A stretch of 64,000 bases of DNA from NCBI RefSeq assembly GCF_000411455.1, contig NZ_KE150458.1, positions 694,876 to 758,875 on the forward strand, in the 5' to 3' direction. Shown piece by piece: positions 46,121 through 54,280 of the stretch; within the stretch, counting starts at the first letter, position 1, and each line of letters opens with the position of its first letter. The notes beneath the pieces are model-generated. The model saw only the letters and a program-made list of their open reading frames with translations. It made no database searches and was not told the origin of the DNA. The DNA is from Microbacterium sp. oral taxon 186 str. F0373 (GTDB taxonomy: Bacteria > Actinomycetota > Actinomycetes > Actinomycetales > Microbacteriaceae). The translations under genes were made by a program, and so were the position numbers.

Positions 46121-46245
46121 CCGGACCTCCTTCGTGTTGATGCGCCCCGGCCGCCGTGATCCGGGCCGGGCAGCACTCTGGGAAGACTACGTCGCGGCGC
46201 ACGCTGTCGACAAACCTGGACGACCCCGACGTCGGCGGTCACGGA

Positions 46246-46251
46246 TACCCT
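46246..46251 (+). promoter_or_regulatory. -10 element of leaderless rarA transcript
   Basis: TACCCT lies exactly 6 nt before the GTG at 46258. It decides the start against upstream in-frame codons. Confidence 0.6.
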
Positions 46252-46257
46252 GGTCCG

Positions 46258-47589
46258 GTGGCATCGGCATCCGCTCTCTTCCAAGGCCAGACCCCTCTGG
46301 CCGTCCGGATGCGACCGACCTCTCTGGAGGAGGTGGCCGGCCAGGGGCACCTGCTGCGCCCCGGATCTCCGTTGGTCGCCCTCGCCGACCCGGCAGGCGC
46401 CGCGAAGACAGCCGTCTCGGTGATCCTGTGGGGCCCGCCGGGCACCGGAAAGACAACGCTCGCGCAGGCGATCGCGCGCACGTCGGGACGCCGGTTCGTG
46501 GAGCTCTCGGCGGTCACCGCCGGCGTGAAAGATGTGCGCGAGGTGATGCAGGAGGCGATGACCCAGCGCGACCTCTACGGCATCTCGACGATCCTCTTCC
46601 TCGACGAGATCCACCGCTTCACCAAAGCCCAGCAGGACGCTCTTCTGCCGGGCGTGGAGAACGGTTGGGTGATCCTGATCGCCGCGACTACCGAGAACCC
46701 GTCCTTCTCGGTCATCTCGCCGCTGCTGTCGCGGTCGCTGCTACTGACCCTGAAGCCGCTCACCGACGACGATCTCGGCCTCCTGCTCGATCGCGCGGTG
46801 TCGGATGCTCGCGGGCTGAATGGGGCCGTGGTCCTGGATGCCGAGGCACGCACGGCGCTCGTCCAGCTGGCTTCCGGCGACGCACGCCGCGCGCTCACTT
46901 CGCTCGAAGCGGCGGCGGCCATGGTCGTCGACGACGATGCCGATGGCGACGGGCGCCCGGCCGTCACAGCGGCCCACGTCGCCCACGCCGTCGACCGCGC
47001 TCTGCTGCGCTACGACCGCCAAGGGGATGAGCACTACGACGTCATCAGTGCGTTCATCAAGTCGATCCGAGGCTCCGACGTCGATGCCGCCATGCACTAT
47101 CTGGCGCGGATGATCGAGGCGGGGGAGGACCCGCGCTTCATCGCCCGGCGTCTCGTGATCTCGGCATCCGAGGACATCGGCCTCGCCGACCCGCAGGCGC
47201 TGGTCATCGCGGTCGCCGCCGCCGACGCCGTCGCCTTCATCGGCATGCCCGAGGGCCGTATCCCGCTCGCGGAGGCCACCGCCTATCTCGCGACGACGGC
47301 CAAGTCCAACGCCGCCTACCTCGCGATCGACACGGCGATCGCCGACGTGCGTGCCGGGGGATTCGGCCGTGTGCCCACGCACCTCCGCGACGCGCATTAC
47401 CCGGGCGCGAAGCGGCTCGGCCACGGCAAGGGCTACGTCTATCCGCACGACCTCGAGGTGGGCGTCGCTACCCAGCAGTACCTGCCGGACGAGCTGCGGG
47501 GGCGCCACTACTACGAGCCCACCGGACGCGGTCTGGAGCGCGACATCGCGGCACGCGTCGAGAAGATCCGCAAGATTCTCGGGGATTGA
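46258..47589 (+). CDS. rarA: Replication-associated recombination protein A (RarA/MgsA)
   Basis: A 443-aa AAA+ ATPase acting at stalled forks. The N-terminus includes [18 protein letters not shown], Walker [15 protein letters not shown], Walker [20 protein letters not shown] (a 'DEIH' box), and the C-terminal tetramerisation helices around [36 protein letters not shown]. Length equals that of the family. The GTG is indicated by the -10 spacing. Confidence 0.95.
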   Translation: MASASALFQGQTPLAVRMRPTSLEEVAGQGHLLRPGSPLVALADPAGAAKTAVSVILWGPPGTGKTTLAQAIARTSGRRFVELSAVTAGVKDVREVMQEAMTQRDLYGISTILFLDEIHRFTKAQQDALLPGVENGWVILIAATTENPSFSVISPLLSRSLLLTLKPLTDDDLGLLLDRAVSDARGLNGAVVLDAEARTALVQLASGDARRALTSLEAAAAMVVDDDADGDGRPAVTAAHVAHAVDRALLRYDRQGDEHYDVISAFIKSIRGSDVDAAMHYLARMIEAGEDPRFIARRLVISASEDIGLADPQALVIAVAAADAVAFIGMPEGRIPLAEATAYLATTAKSNAAYLAIDTAIADVRAGGFGRVPTHLRDAHYPGAKRLGHGKGYVYPHDLEVGVATQQYLPDELRGRHYYEPTGRGLERDIAARVEKIRKILGD

Positions 47590-47647
47590 GAGTGCCCGCG
47601 GCGTGCGAGGAGACTGTCGCTCCGCCGGCCGGTGCGAGGATCGAGAG

Positions 47648-49156
47648 ATGGACGACGAGCGCGCACAGCCCTGGGAGCTGCTCACCGAGACCGAGGTCTA
47701 CAACGGGTATACGCGGGTACGCCGCGACACGTACCGTCTTCCGGACGGCTCGGTCTCCGACTGGGACGTGCTCGATCAGGGCGACACCGTCGCCGTTATC
47801 GCTTTCACCGACACCGGTGACGCCCTCCTGTTCGAGCAGTACCGCGTCGGTCCGCGCGCTCTGGTGCGCGAGCTTCCCGGCGGGCTGATCGACACAGGCG
47901 AGGATGCTCTCACCGCCGGCGCGCGCGAGCTGCTCGAGGAGACGGGGCATCGCGCCGCGGCCCTGTTCCACGCCGGGAGCGAGTGGTCGGGAGCCAACTC
48001 CACTCGACGCAAGAACGTCGTGGTCGCCGCCGGCTGCCGCCGCGTCGCAGATCCGCACTGGGAAGACGGCGAGACGGGTGTCGTTCGCACGATCGGGATC
48101 GACGAGCTCGTCGCGCACCTGCTGGCGGGCGGTTTGAGCGACGCGGGGGAGGCTGCGCGTGGGCTGCTCGTGTTCACGCGGGCATCCGTCGCCGACCCCG
48201 TGCTCCGCCGTGCACAGGAGCGAGTGCGCTCCGCGCTGGAGCGTGCGCTGCGATCGACGCCGGTCGCTGATCCCGTTGATGAGTTCGCACTGTTCTGGGA
48301 TCGCTTCGATCCGGCGGACCCCGCGACGGCGCACGCAGAGCTTGGGCGCCTCCTCGACGCGTGTGGACAGGAGGATGCCCGCGCCGCATTCGAGCGGGCG
48401 TCGCTGTATGACGCGCTCGGCGAGGAAGAAGCCGCGATCCCGCTGTACCGGCAGGCTCTTGATCGGGGCCTGGCCGCCTCGCACCGCACGCAGGCGGTCA
48501 TCCAGCTGGCGAGCTCACTGCGCAACGTGGGCGACGCCTCCGCCGCGATGGCGCTCCTGCGCACGGTCGGCGACGACGACCCGCTGATCGCCCCCGCCCG
48601 CGCCTTCCTCGCCCTCGCGCTGCATGACGACGAGAAGCCGACCGCGGCGGTGCGCACGGCTCTGCAGACGCTCGCGCCGATGCTGCCGCAGTATCGCCGG
48701 GCCATCGACGCGTACGCGGGGGAGCTGGCGAGCCTCGCCCGCATCCGCGCGATCGCCGTCGGGCTGGTAGTCCAGGACGGACATGTGCTGCTGGAGTCGT
48801 ACCCGGAGACCAACCGGCACGGCGAGTTCCTCCGCGCTCCGGGGGGCGGCATCGAGTTCGGCGAGACCGCGGCGCGTGCCGTCGTCCGGGAGTTCGCCGA
48901 GGAGCTTGCGGCGGAGTTCGACGACGCCATGCTCGTGGCCGTGACCGAGAACATCTTCGACAGCGGCAGCGGTCGCGGGCACGAGATCGTGCATGTCTTT
49001 CGGGGACGTTCGCCGCAGCTGGCCGCACTGCCGGTGGGTGAACGGCTGCCCGTGCGGGACAGCCACACGACGGTGGGATGGTACGAGATCGCGGCGCTGT
49101 CCGCTGCGGATGCGCCACCCGTATACCCGATCGGCGTCCTCGATCTGCTGCGCTGA
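47648..49156 (+). CDS. NUDIX-TPR-NUDIX fusion hydrolase
   Basis: A single 502-aa reading frame with three parts. (1) Residues about 1-210 resemble ADP-ribose pyrophosphatases, with an intact Nudix box near 78-100 (GGLIDTGED...RELLEETG). (2) Residues about 222-370 are helical and repeat-like (AHAELGRLLDACGQEDARAAFERASLYDALGEEEAAIPLY and following), fitting the TPR_5 type. (3) Residues about 380-502 form a second Nudix domain with box GGGIEFGET...REFAEEL, which has Ala where the last Gly usually stands. Both boxes keep the catalytic REx2EE. No stop interrupts the frame. ATG 47648 is used. Substrates are unknown. Confidence 0.8.
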   Translation: MDDERAQPWELLTETEVYNGYTRVRRDTYRLPDGSVSDWDVLDQGDTVAVIAFTDTGDALLFEQYRVGPRALVRELPGGLIDTGEDALTAGARELLEETGHRAAALFHAGSEWSGANSTRRKNVVVAAGCRRVADPHWEDGETGVVRTIGIDELVAHLLAGGLSDAGEAARGLLVFTRASVADPVLRRAQERVRSALERALRSTPVADPVDEFALFWDRFDPADPATAHAELGRLLDACGQEDARAAFERASLYDALGEEEAAIPLYRQALDRGLAASHRTQAVIQLASSLRNVGDASAAMALLRTVGDDDPLIAPARAFLALALHDDEKPTAAVRTALQTLAPMLPQYRRAIDAYAGELASLARIRAIAVGLVVQDGHVLLESYPETNRHGEFLRAPGGGIEFGETAARAVVREFAEELAAEFDDAMLVAVTENIFDSGSGRGHEIVHVFRGRSPQLAALPVGERLPVRDSHTTVGWYEIAALSAADAPPVYPIGVLDLLR

Positions 49157-49169
49157 GCGTCGACTATGA

Positions 49170-49175
49170 CAGGCT
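49170..49175 (+). promoter_or_regulatory. Candidate -10 of DUF1361 gene
   Basis: CAGGCT lies 6 nt before the ATG at 49182. The geometry matches the leaderless set but the first base is C. Confidence 0.4.
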
Positions 49176-49181
49176 GACGGG

Positions 49182-49916
49182 ATGTCGGCTCTGCTCATCG
49201 GTGTCATCGCCGTCACGCTGCTCAACCTGTACGCGGCCGTCCTGATCGTGCTGCGCGCGCGGGTCTACGGCGTGAAGCTGTACCGGCCGATGCTCCTGAA
49301 CATCGGACTTTCCTTTCTTCCGGTGCTGCTCGCTGTCGTGCTGGGCGCGGGCCTGCTTCTGCTGACGCCCTTGATCGGGCGGGCGACCGAGGCGATCGCC
49401 GGGGCGGGCGCGTTCGCCGTGTGGGCCTACCTGATCGTCGCGACGCTGCTGTGGCTCGTGTTCTTCCCGAACTCGGTGTACCTGATCACGGAGCTCAACT
49501 TCAGCCATCGAGCCGAGACCACACCGGTACCCCTGTGGTACGACATCGTCCAGACGCTGGCGCTGACGCTTTCCGGCATCGCCAATGCGGTCCTCAGCCT
49601 GGCCGTCGTGCAGACGATGGGCCTCGTTCTCATCGATCGCCCCGACGGACGCATCCCCGCAGCCAGCTGGGGCTTCGCCGCGACCGTGATCCTGCTCGGT
49701 GCCATCGGCGTCTATCTGGGGCGCTACCTGCGACTCAACAGCTGGGACATCCGCCATCCGGGATCAATGATCCGCAGGTTGGGCGCCCACCTGCGTCAGC
49801 GGGGGAAGGCTCTGGAGGCGTTCGGCTTCGTCCTCACCCACGCGCTGCTCATCGGCATCCTCTACGTCCCGCTGTTCGCACTCGGCTGGTCCGCGTTGCG
49901 CGCGGGAGCCCTCTGA
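49182..49916 (+). CDS. DUF1361 family membrane protein
   Basis: A 244-aa protein with about six to seven helices. LLWLVFFPNSVYLITELNFSHR matches the family motif (FFPN..Y..TD-like). Others include LLIGVIAVTLLNLYAAVLIVL, FLPVLLAVVLGAGLLLLTPL and THALLIGILYVPLFALGW. Function unknown. Its TGA is directly followed by the rpsD -10 (TACAGT at 49917-49922). Confidence 0.85.
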   Translation: MSALLIGVIAVTLLNLYAAVLIVLRARVYGVKLYRPMLLNIGLSFLPVLLAVVLGAGLLLLTPLIGRATEAIAGAGAFAVWAYLIVATLLWLVFFPNSVYLITELNFSHRAETTPVPLWYDIVQTLALTLSGIANAVLSLAVVQTMGLVLIDRPDGRIPAASWGFAATVILLGAIGVYLGRYLRLNSWDIRHPGSMIRRLGAHLRQRGKALEAFGFVLTHALLIGILYVPLFALGWSALRAGAL

Positions 49917-50069
49917 TACAGTGGAGTGGCTCGAAACCGGTTTTCGGGCATCCCCTCTCTTCTTCACCGACCTTCCGGCATGCCCCGGCGTGCAGTCCGG
50001 ACAGGGCGAGGAGAGGCGATACGTCCGCGAGGCGCGACAGTCGCGTCCGCGTAATGAAAGGAACACTTC
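49917..50069 (+). promoter_or_regulatory. rpsD promoter and 5' leader
   Basis: TACAGT (49917-49922) is the -10 candidate, which would leave a leader of about 140 nt. The region holds GC-rich inverted repeats (around 49978-50004, and a CGCGA/TCGCG pair near 50032-50046). No separate gene. The long leader is compatible with autogenous S4 control, but no known leader structure is recognised. Confidence 0.5.
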
Positions 50070-50699
50070 GTGGCTACGAAGTCCCAGGACCGCCGCAAGG
50101 TGCGTCTGTCGCGCGCCCTCGGCGTCGCGCTGACCCCGAAGGCAGCCAAGTACCTCGAGAAGCGCCCGTACGCTCCCGGCGAGCACGGCCGCACCAAGCG
50201 CAAGCAGGACAGCGACTTCGCTGTCCGCCTCCGCGAGAAGCAGCGTCTGCGCGAGCAGTACGGCATCCGCGAGAAGCAGATGCGCAACACCTTCAACGAG
50301 GCCCGTCGTCAGGACGGCCTGACCGGTGAGAACCTCGTCGAGCTGCTCGAGATGCGCCTCGACGCCCTCGTGCTGCGTGCGGGCTTCGCCCGTACCACCG
50401 CGCAGGCGCGCCAGCTCGTCGTGCACCGCCACATCCTCGTGGACGGCCAGCTCGTCGACCGCCCGTCGTTCCGCGTGAAGCCGGGTCAGACCATCCACGT
50501 CAAGCCCAAGAGCGAGTCGCTAGAGCCCTTCCAGGTCGCCGCCCTCGGTGGCCACGCCGAGGTTCTGCCCCCCGTCCCGGGCTACCTCGAGGTCGAGCTC
50601 GACAAGCTGCAGGCCAAGCTCGTGCGTCGTCCGAAGCGTGCGGAGGTCCCCGTCACCGGTGACGTCCAGCTCGTCGTCGAGTACTACGCCGCGCGCTGA
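50070..50699 (+). CDS. rpsD: 30S ribosomal protein S4
   Basis: Primary 16S rRNA binder of the small subunit. 209 aa with the N-terminal MATKSQDRRKVRLSRALG, KRPYAPGEHG, and the S4 RNA-binding domain MRLDALVLRAGFARTTAQARQLVVHRHILVDG. It lacks the N-terminal zinc Cys cluster, so it is the C-minus (zinc-free) form, which some actinobacteria use under zinc limitation and others permanently. The gene is single here and isolated from the rpoA operon, which is usual for Microbacteriaceae. AAAGGAA precedes the GTG start. Confidence 0.98.
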   Translation: MATKSQDRRKVRLSRALGVALTPKAAKYLEKRPYAPGEHGRTKRKQDSDFAVRLREKQRLREQYGIREKQMRNTFNEARRQDGLTGENLVELLEMRLDALVLRAGFARTTAQARQLVVHRHILVDGQLVDRPSFRVKPGQTIHVKPKSESLEPFQVAALGGHAEVLPPVPGYLEVELDKLQAKLVRRPKRAEVPVTGDVQLVVEYYAAR

Positions 50700-50711
50700 G
50701 CGCGTGCACAT

Positions 50712-50747
50712 CCGAAGGGCGTCGGGGTTCTCCCCGGCGCCCTTCGG
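50712..50747 (+). terminator. Terminator after rpsD
   Basis: A 16-bp near-perfect stem (50712-50727 with 50732-50747) with a TTCT loop, one G/T mismatch. The same design as the amtB terminator. Confidence 0.85.
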
Positions 50748-50782
50748 CGTTCTCGCAGACCCACCGACACGAGCCGTGCACC

Positions 50783-50788
50783 TAACAT
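50783..50788 (+). promoter_or_regulatory. -10 element of the YtxH-like gene
   Basis: TAACAT, 7 nt before the ATG at 50796. The earlier in-frame ATG at 50787 lies inside the element, which disfavors it as a start. Confidence 0.5.
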
Positions 50789-50795
50789 GGAACGC

Positions 50796-51077
50796 ATGAA
50801 GAAGGTGCTGTGGTTCGTCGTGGGTCTCGCGGGAGGCTTCGTCGCCGCCCACTTCGTGAACAAGGATCCGCGCGGCCACGAAGTTCTCGCCGAGGTCGAT
50901 GCGCGCATCACCGAGTTCACCGACCGCATCGGCGAGGCATATCGCGCCCAGGAGGCGAAGATCGACGGCATCGCAGAAGACGTCAAGGATGCCGCCGCGA
51001 ACGCCGTCGAGGCCGCGAAGGACGCGGCATCCAGCGCCGTGGACGCCGCGCACGACGTCGTCAAGAACGCCGACTGA
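50796..51077 (+). CDS. Small YtxH-like membrane/coiled-coil protein
   Basis: A 93-aa protein with a short hydrophobic N-terminus (MKKVLWFVVGLAGGFVAAHFVNKDP), followed by an Ala/Asp/Lys-rich helical tail (DVKDAAANAVEAAKDAASSAVDAA). It resembles YtxH-type or apolipoprotein-like helical proteins found upstream of alaS in actinobacteria. Function unknown. The start at 50796 agrees with the -10 at 50783-50788. Placed between rpsD and alaS. Confidence 0.75.
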   Translation: MKKVLWFVVGLAGGFVAAHFVNKDPRGHEVLAEVDARITEFTDRIGEAYRAQEAKIDGIAEDVKDAAANAVEAAKDAASSAVDAAHDVVKNAD

Positions 51078-51146
51078 CCCACCCCGCACCGTCCCGTCCG
51101 GGACCGCCCGATCCCGCACGCCCGTGCTCTGCCGAGGAACCCACAG

Positions 51147-53810
51147 ATGAAGACCGCCGAGATCGCCCAGCGCTACCTGGACTACTTCGAGAAGAACGGG
51201 CACACGATCGTGCCCTCCGCGTCCCTGGTCACCGACGACCCGGCACTGCTGTTCACCGTCGCCGGAATGGTGCCCTTCATTCCCTACCTCTCCGGCGACG
51301 TGCCGGCGCCCTACCCGCGCGCGGCCGACAACCAGAAGTGCATCCGCACCAACGACATCGAAGAAGTCGGCAAGACCCCGCGGCACGGCACCTTCTTCCA
51401 GATGCTCGGCAACTGGTCGTTCGGCGACTACTTCAAGGAAGGCGCCATCCGCTACGCCTGGGAGCTGCTGACCACCTCCGAGGAGGAGGGCGGGCTCGGC
51501 TTCGACCCGAAGGACCTGTGGGTCACGGTCTACGAAGAGGATGACGAGGCGCACGACCTGTGGCTGCGCCTGACCGACCTTCCCGAGGAGCGCATCCAGC
51601 GCCTCGGCAAGGACACGAACTACTGGTCGACGGGCCTGCCCGGCCCCGCGGGCCCCTGCTCGGAGATCTTCTTCGACCGCGGCCCCGCGTACGGCATCGA
51701 CGGCGGACCGGCAACCGACGACGACCGCTATGTCGAGATCTGGAACCTCGTGTTCATGCAGTACGAGATCACGGATGTGCGCAGCAAGTACGACTTCACG
51801 ATCGTCGGAGAGCTGCCCAACAAGAACATCGACACCGGCATGGGCCTGGAGCGCATCGCGTTCCTCAAGCAGGGCGTCGACAACATGTACGAGACCGATC
51901 AGGTGCGCCCCGTGCTCGATGCCGCCGTCGCCCTGTCGGGAAAGTCCTACGGCGCGAACCACGACGACGACGTCCGTTTCCGCGTCGTCGCCGACCACGT
52001 GCGCTCCTCGCTCATGCTGCTGAGCGACGGCGTGACCCCGGCGAACGAAGGTCGCGGCTACATCCTCCGCCGCCTCATGCGCCGCGTCATCCGCTCCATG
52101 CGTCTGCTGGGTGTGGACGGAGCGACGTTCGCGACCCTGTTCGCGGCGTCGCGGGATGCCATGAAGGACGCCTACCCGGTGGTCGGCACCGACTACGACC
52201 GTCTCGTGACTTATGCCCTCGCGGAGGAGGCCACGTTCCTGCGCACGCTCGCCGCAGGCTCGGAGAACCTCGACGCGTCCATCGCGGCGGCCAAGGATGC
52301 CGGGACCACCTCGATCGGCGGCGCGGAGGCGTTCCTGCTCCACGACACGTACGGCTTCCCGATCGATCTCACGATGGAGATCGTCGAAGAGGCCGGGCTC
52401 ACCGTCGACCGCGACGCGTTCGACACCCTGATGCACGAGCAGCGGGCCCGAGCGAAGGCCGACGCCCGCTCACGCAAGCGCCAGCTCGCCGACACGAGCA
52501 TCTACCGCGACTTCCGCGCGAAGGGCGAGACGGTCTTCACCGGGTACACCGACTGGGAGACCGAGTCGACCGTCCTCGGACTGCTCGTCGACGGCGCCCC
52601 CGCGCAGCGAGCGCTGCAGGGCCAGATCGCCGAAGTGATCCTCGCCGAGACCTCGCTCTACGCGGAGAGCGGCGGCCAGGTCGCCGACAAGGGTGTGATC
52701 GTGGGACCGGGCTACGAGCTCGAGGTGCTGGACGTGCAGCGTCCGGTGCCGGGGTTGGTCAGCCACACGGTCGAGGTGACCTCCGGCGAGGTCGGCGTCG
52801 GCCAGCCGGCGACGAGCGTCGTGGATGCCGTCAACCGCCGTGCCGCGCAGCAGGCGCACTCCGCGACCCACCTCGTGCACGCCGCCCTCCGCGACACCCT
52901 CGGGAAGTCCGCGACGCAGGCCGGATCGCTCAACCGCGCCGGCTACATGCGGTTCGACTTCTCGTGGGGTCAGACGCTGACGGAGGCGACCAAGACGGAG
53001 ATCGAGGAGATCGCCAACAACGCGGTCCGCGACAACCTGCAGGTGACCACCCGTGTGCTGCCCCTCGACGAGGCCAAGGCAGCCGGCGCGATGGCGCTGT
53101 TCGGGGAGAAGTACGGCGACACGGTGCGTATGGTCGACATCGGCGGGCCCTGGTCGCGCGAACTGTGCGGCGGCACCCACGTCGGCTCGAGCGCGGAGAT
53201 CGGCCTCATCAACCTCGTCGGAGAGTCGTCGGTGGGCGCCTCCACGCGACGGGTGGAAGCCCTCGTCGGTCTCGACGCCTTCCGGGAGCTCGCTGCCGAA
53301 CGCGCCATCGTCTCACAGCTGTCGACCTCGCTGAAGACGCCGAAGGACCAGCTGGCCAGCCGAGTCGCGGATCTGGCCGCAAGCCTGAAGGCGGCCGAGA
53401 AGCGCATCGCGCAGTTCGAGGCGAAGGCCCTGGAGAGCCGGCTGCCGGAACTGGCCGGATCGGCCCAGGCGACCGGAGCATTCCGTCTCGTCGCCCAATC
53501 GTTGGGTGTCGCGGCCTCGGCGGACGACGTGCGCACGCTCGCCCTCCAGGTGCGCGAGCGCGTGGGCGCCGGTGCCGTCGTCGCGCTCGGCGCCGTCGTC
53601 GGCGGCCGGCCCGTCGTCATCGTCGCCACCGACGACGCTGCCCGCGCGGCGGGAGCGAAGGCGGGCGTGCTCGCGAAGAACGCCGCAGCCGCGCTCGGCG
53701 GCGGCGGCGGCGGACGTGACGATGTGGCGCAGGGCGGCGGAACGGATCCGGATGCCCTCCCGCACGCGCTCGCAGCGGTGACGCGCGCACTGGAGACCCC
53801 CGGCGCGTGA
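51147..53810 (+). CDS. alaS: Alanyl-tRNA synthetase
   Basis: Charges tRNA-Ala. 887 aa: a class II core (NDIEEVGKTPRHGTFFQMLGNWSFGDYFKE), the helical tRNA domain (LRRLMRRVIRSMRLL), the editing domain with zinc ligands HSATHLVH and CGGTH, and a C-terminal C-Ala region with a long Gly-rich end (LGGGGGGRDDVAQGGG). The serine-mischarging editing site thus looks intact. GAGGAA precedes the ATG. Its stop overlaps ruvX by 4 bp, so the alaS-ruvX-mltG-aro run starts here. Confidence 0.98.
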   Translation: MKTAEIAQRYLDYFEKNGHTIVPSASLVTDDPALLFTVAGMVPFIPYLSGDVPAPYPRAADNQKCIRTNDIEEVGKTPRHGTFFQMLGNWSFGDYFKEGAIRYAWELLTTSEEEGGLGFDPKDLWVTVYEEDDEAHDLWLRLTDLPEERIQRLGKDTNYWSTGLPGPAGPCSEIFFDRGPAYGIDGGPATDDDRYVEIWNLVFMQYEITDVRSKYDFTIVGELPNKNIDTGMGLERIAFLKQGVDNMYETDQVRPVLDAAVALSGKSYGANHDDDVRFRVVADHVRSSLMLLSDGVTPANEGRGYILRRLMRRVIRSMRLLGVDGATFATLFAASRDAMKDAYPVVGTDYDRLVTYALAEEATFLRTLAAGSENLDASIAAAKDAGTTSIGGAEAFLLHDTYGFPIDLTMEIVEEAGLTVDRDAFDTLMHEQRARAKADARSRKRQLADTSIYRDFRAKGETVFTGYTDWETESTVLGLLVDGAPAQRALQGQIAEVILAETSLYAESGGQVADKGVIVGPGYELEVLDVQRPVPGLVSHTVEVTSGEVGVGQPATSVVDAVNRRAAQQAHSATHLVHAALRDTLGKSATQAGSLNRAGYMRFDFSWGQTLTEATKTEIEEIANNAVRDNLQVTTRVLPLDEAKAAGAMALFGEKYGDTVRMVDIGGPWSRELCGGTHVGSSAEIGLINLVGESSVGASTRRVEALVGLDAFRELAAERAIVSQLSTSLKTPKDQLASRVADLAASLKAAEKRIAQFEAKALESRLPELAGSAQATGAFRLVAQSLGVAASADDVRTLALQVRERVGAGAVVALGAVVGGRPVVIVATDDAARAAGAKAGVLAKNAAAALGGGGGGRDDVAQGGGTDPDALPHALAAVTRALETPGA

Positions 53811-54280
53811 GCGGGTTCCGACCGGGCGTGCGCCTCGGGATCGACGTCGGCAAGGCGCGGATCGGGGTCGCCCGGTGCGACCGCGACGGACTGCTCGCCG
53901 TTCCTGTCGAGACGGTTGCGCGAACGGATGCCGCGGCGGCGCACATCGCGCGGCTCGCCGAGGAGTACTCCGCGATGGAACTGCTCGTCGGGCTGCCGAT
54001 CAGTCTGTCCGGTGGGGAGACAGCCTCCACCGATGATGCCCGCGCCTTCGCGAGGGAGGTACGGGCGGCATCCGGGCTGGAGGTCCGCCTCGTCGATGAA
54101 CGCCTCAGCACGGTGAGCGCGCACGCGGCCCTGCGCGATGCCGGACGCTCCCAGCGTTCGTCTCGTAGGATTGTCGACCAAGTCGCCGCCGTCGTCCTGC
54201 TGCAGCAGGCGATCGACGTCGAGAAGAGCACCGGCGCCCCTGCCGGCGCTGCGTTGCCCGACCCGCAGGAGCCCGCCTGA
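53807..54280 (+). CDS. ruvX: Putative Holliday junction resolvase RuvX/YqgF
   Basis: A 157-aa RNase H-like protein with RLGIDVGKARIGVARCD (first Asp), LVGLPISLSGGE and VRLVDERLSTVSAHAAL. It takes part in pre-16S rRNA processing in E. coli and has been proposed as a resolvase; which applies here is undecided. GTG start overlaps alaS by 4 bp. The stop overlaps mltG at one base. Part of the widely conserved alaS-ruvX-mltG set. Confidence 0.93.
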   Translation: MSGFRPGVRLGIDVGKARIGVARCDRDGLLAVPVETVARTDAAAAHIARLAEEYSAMELLVGLPISLSGGETASTDDARAFAREVRAASGLEVRLVDERLSTVSAHAALRDAGRSQRSSRRIVDQVAAVVLLQQAIDVEKSTGAPAGAALPDPQEPA

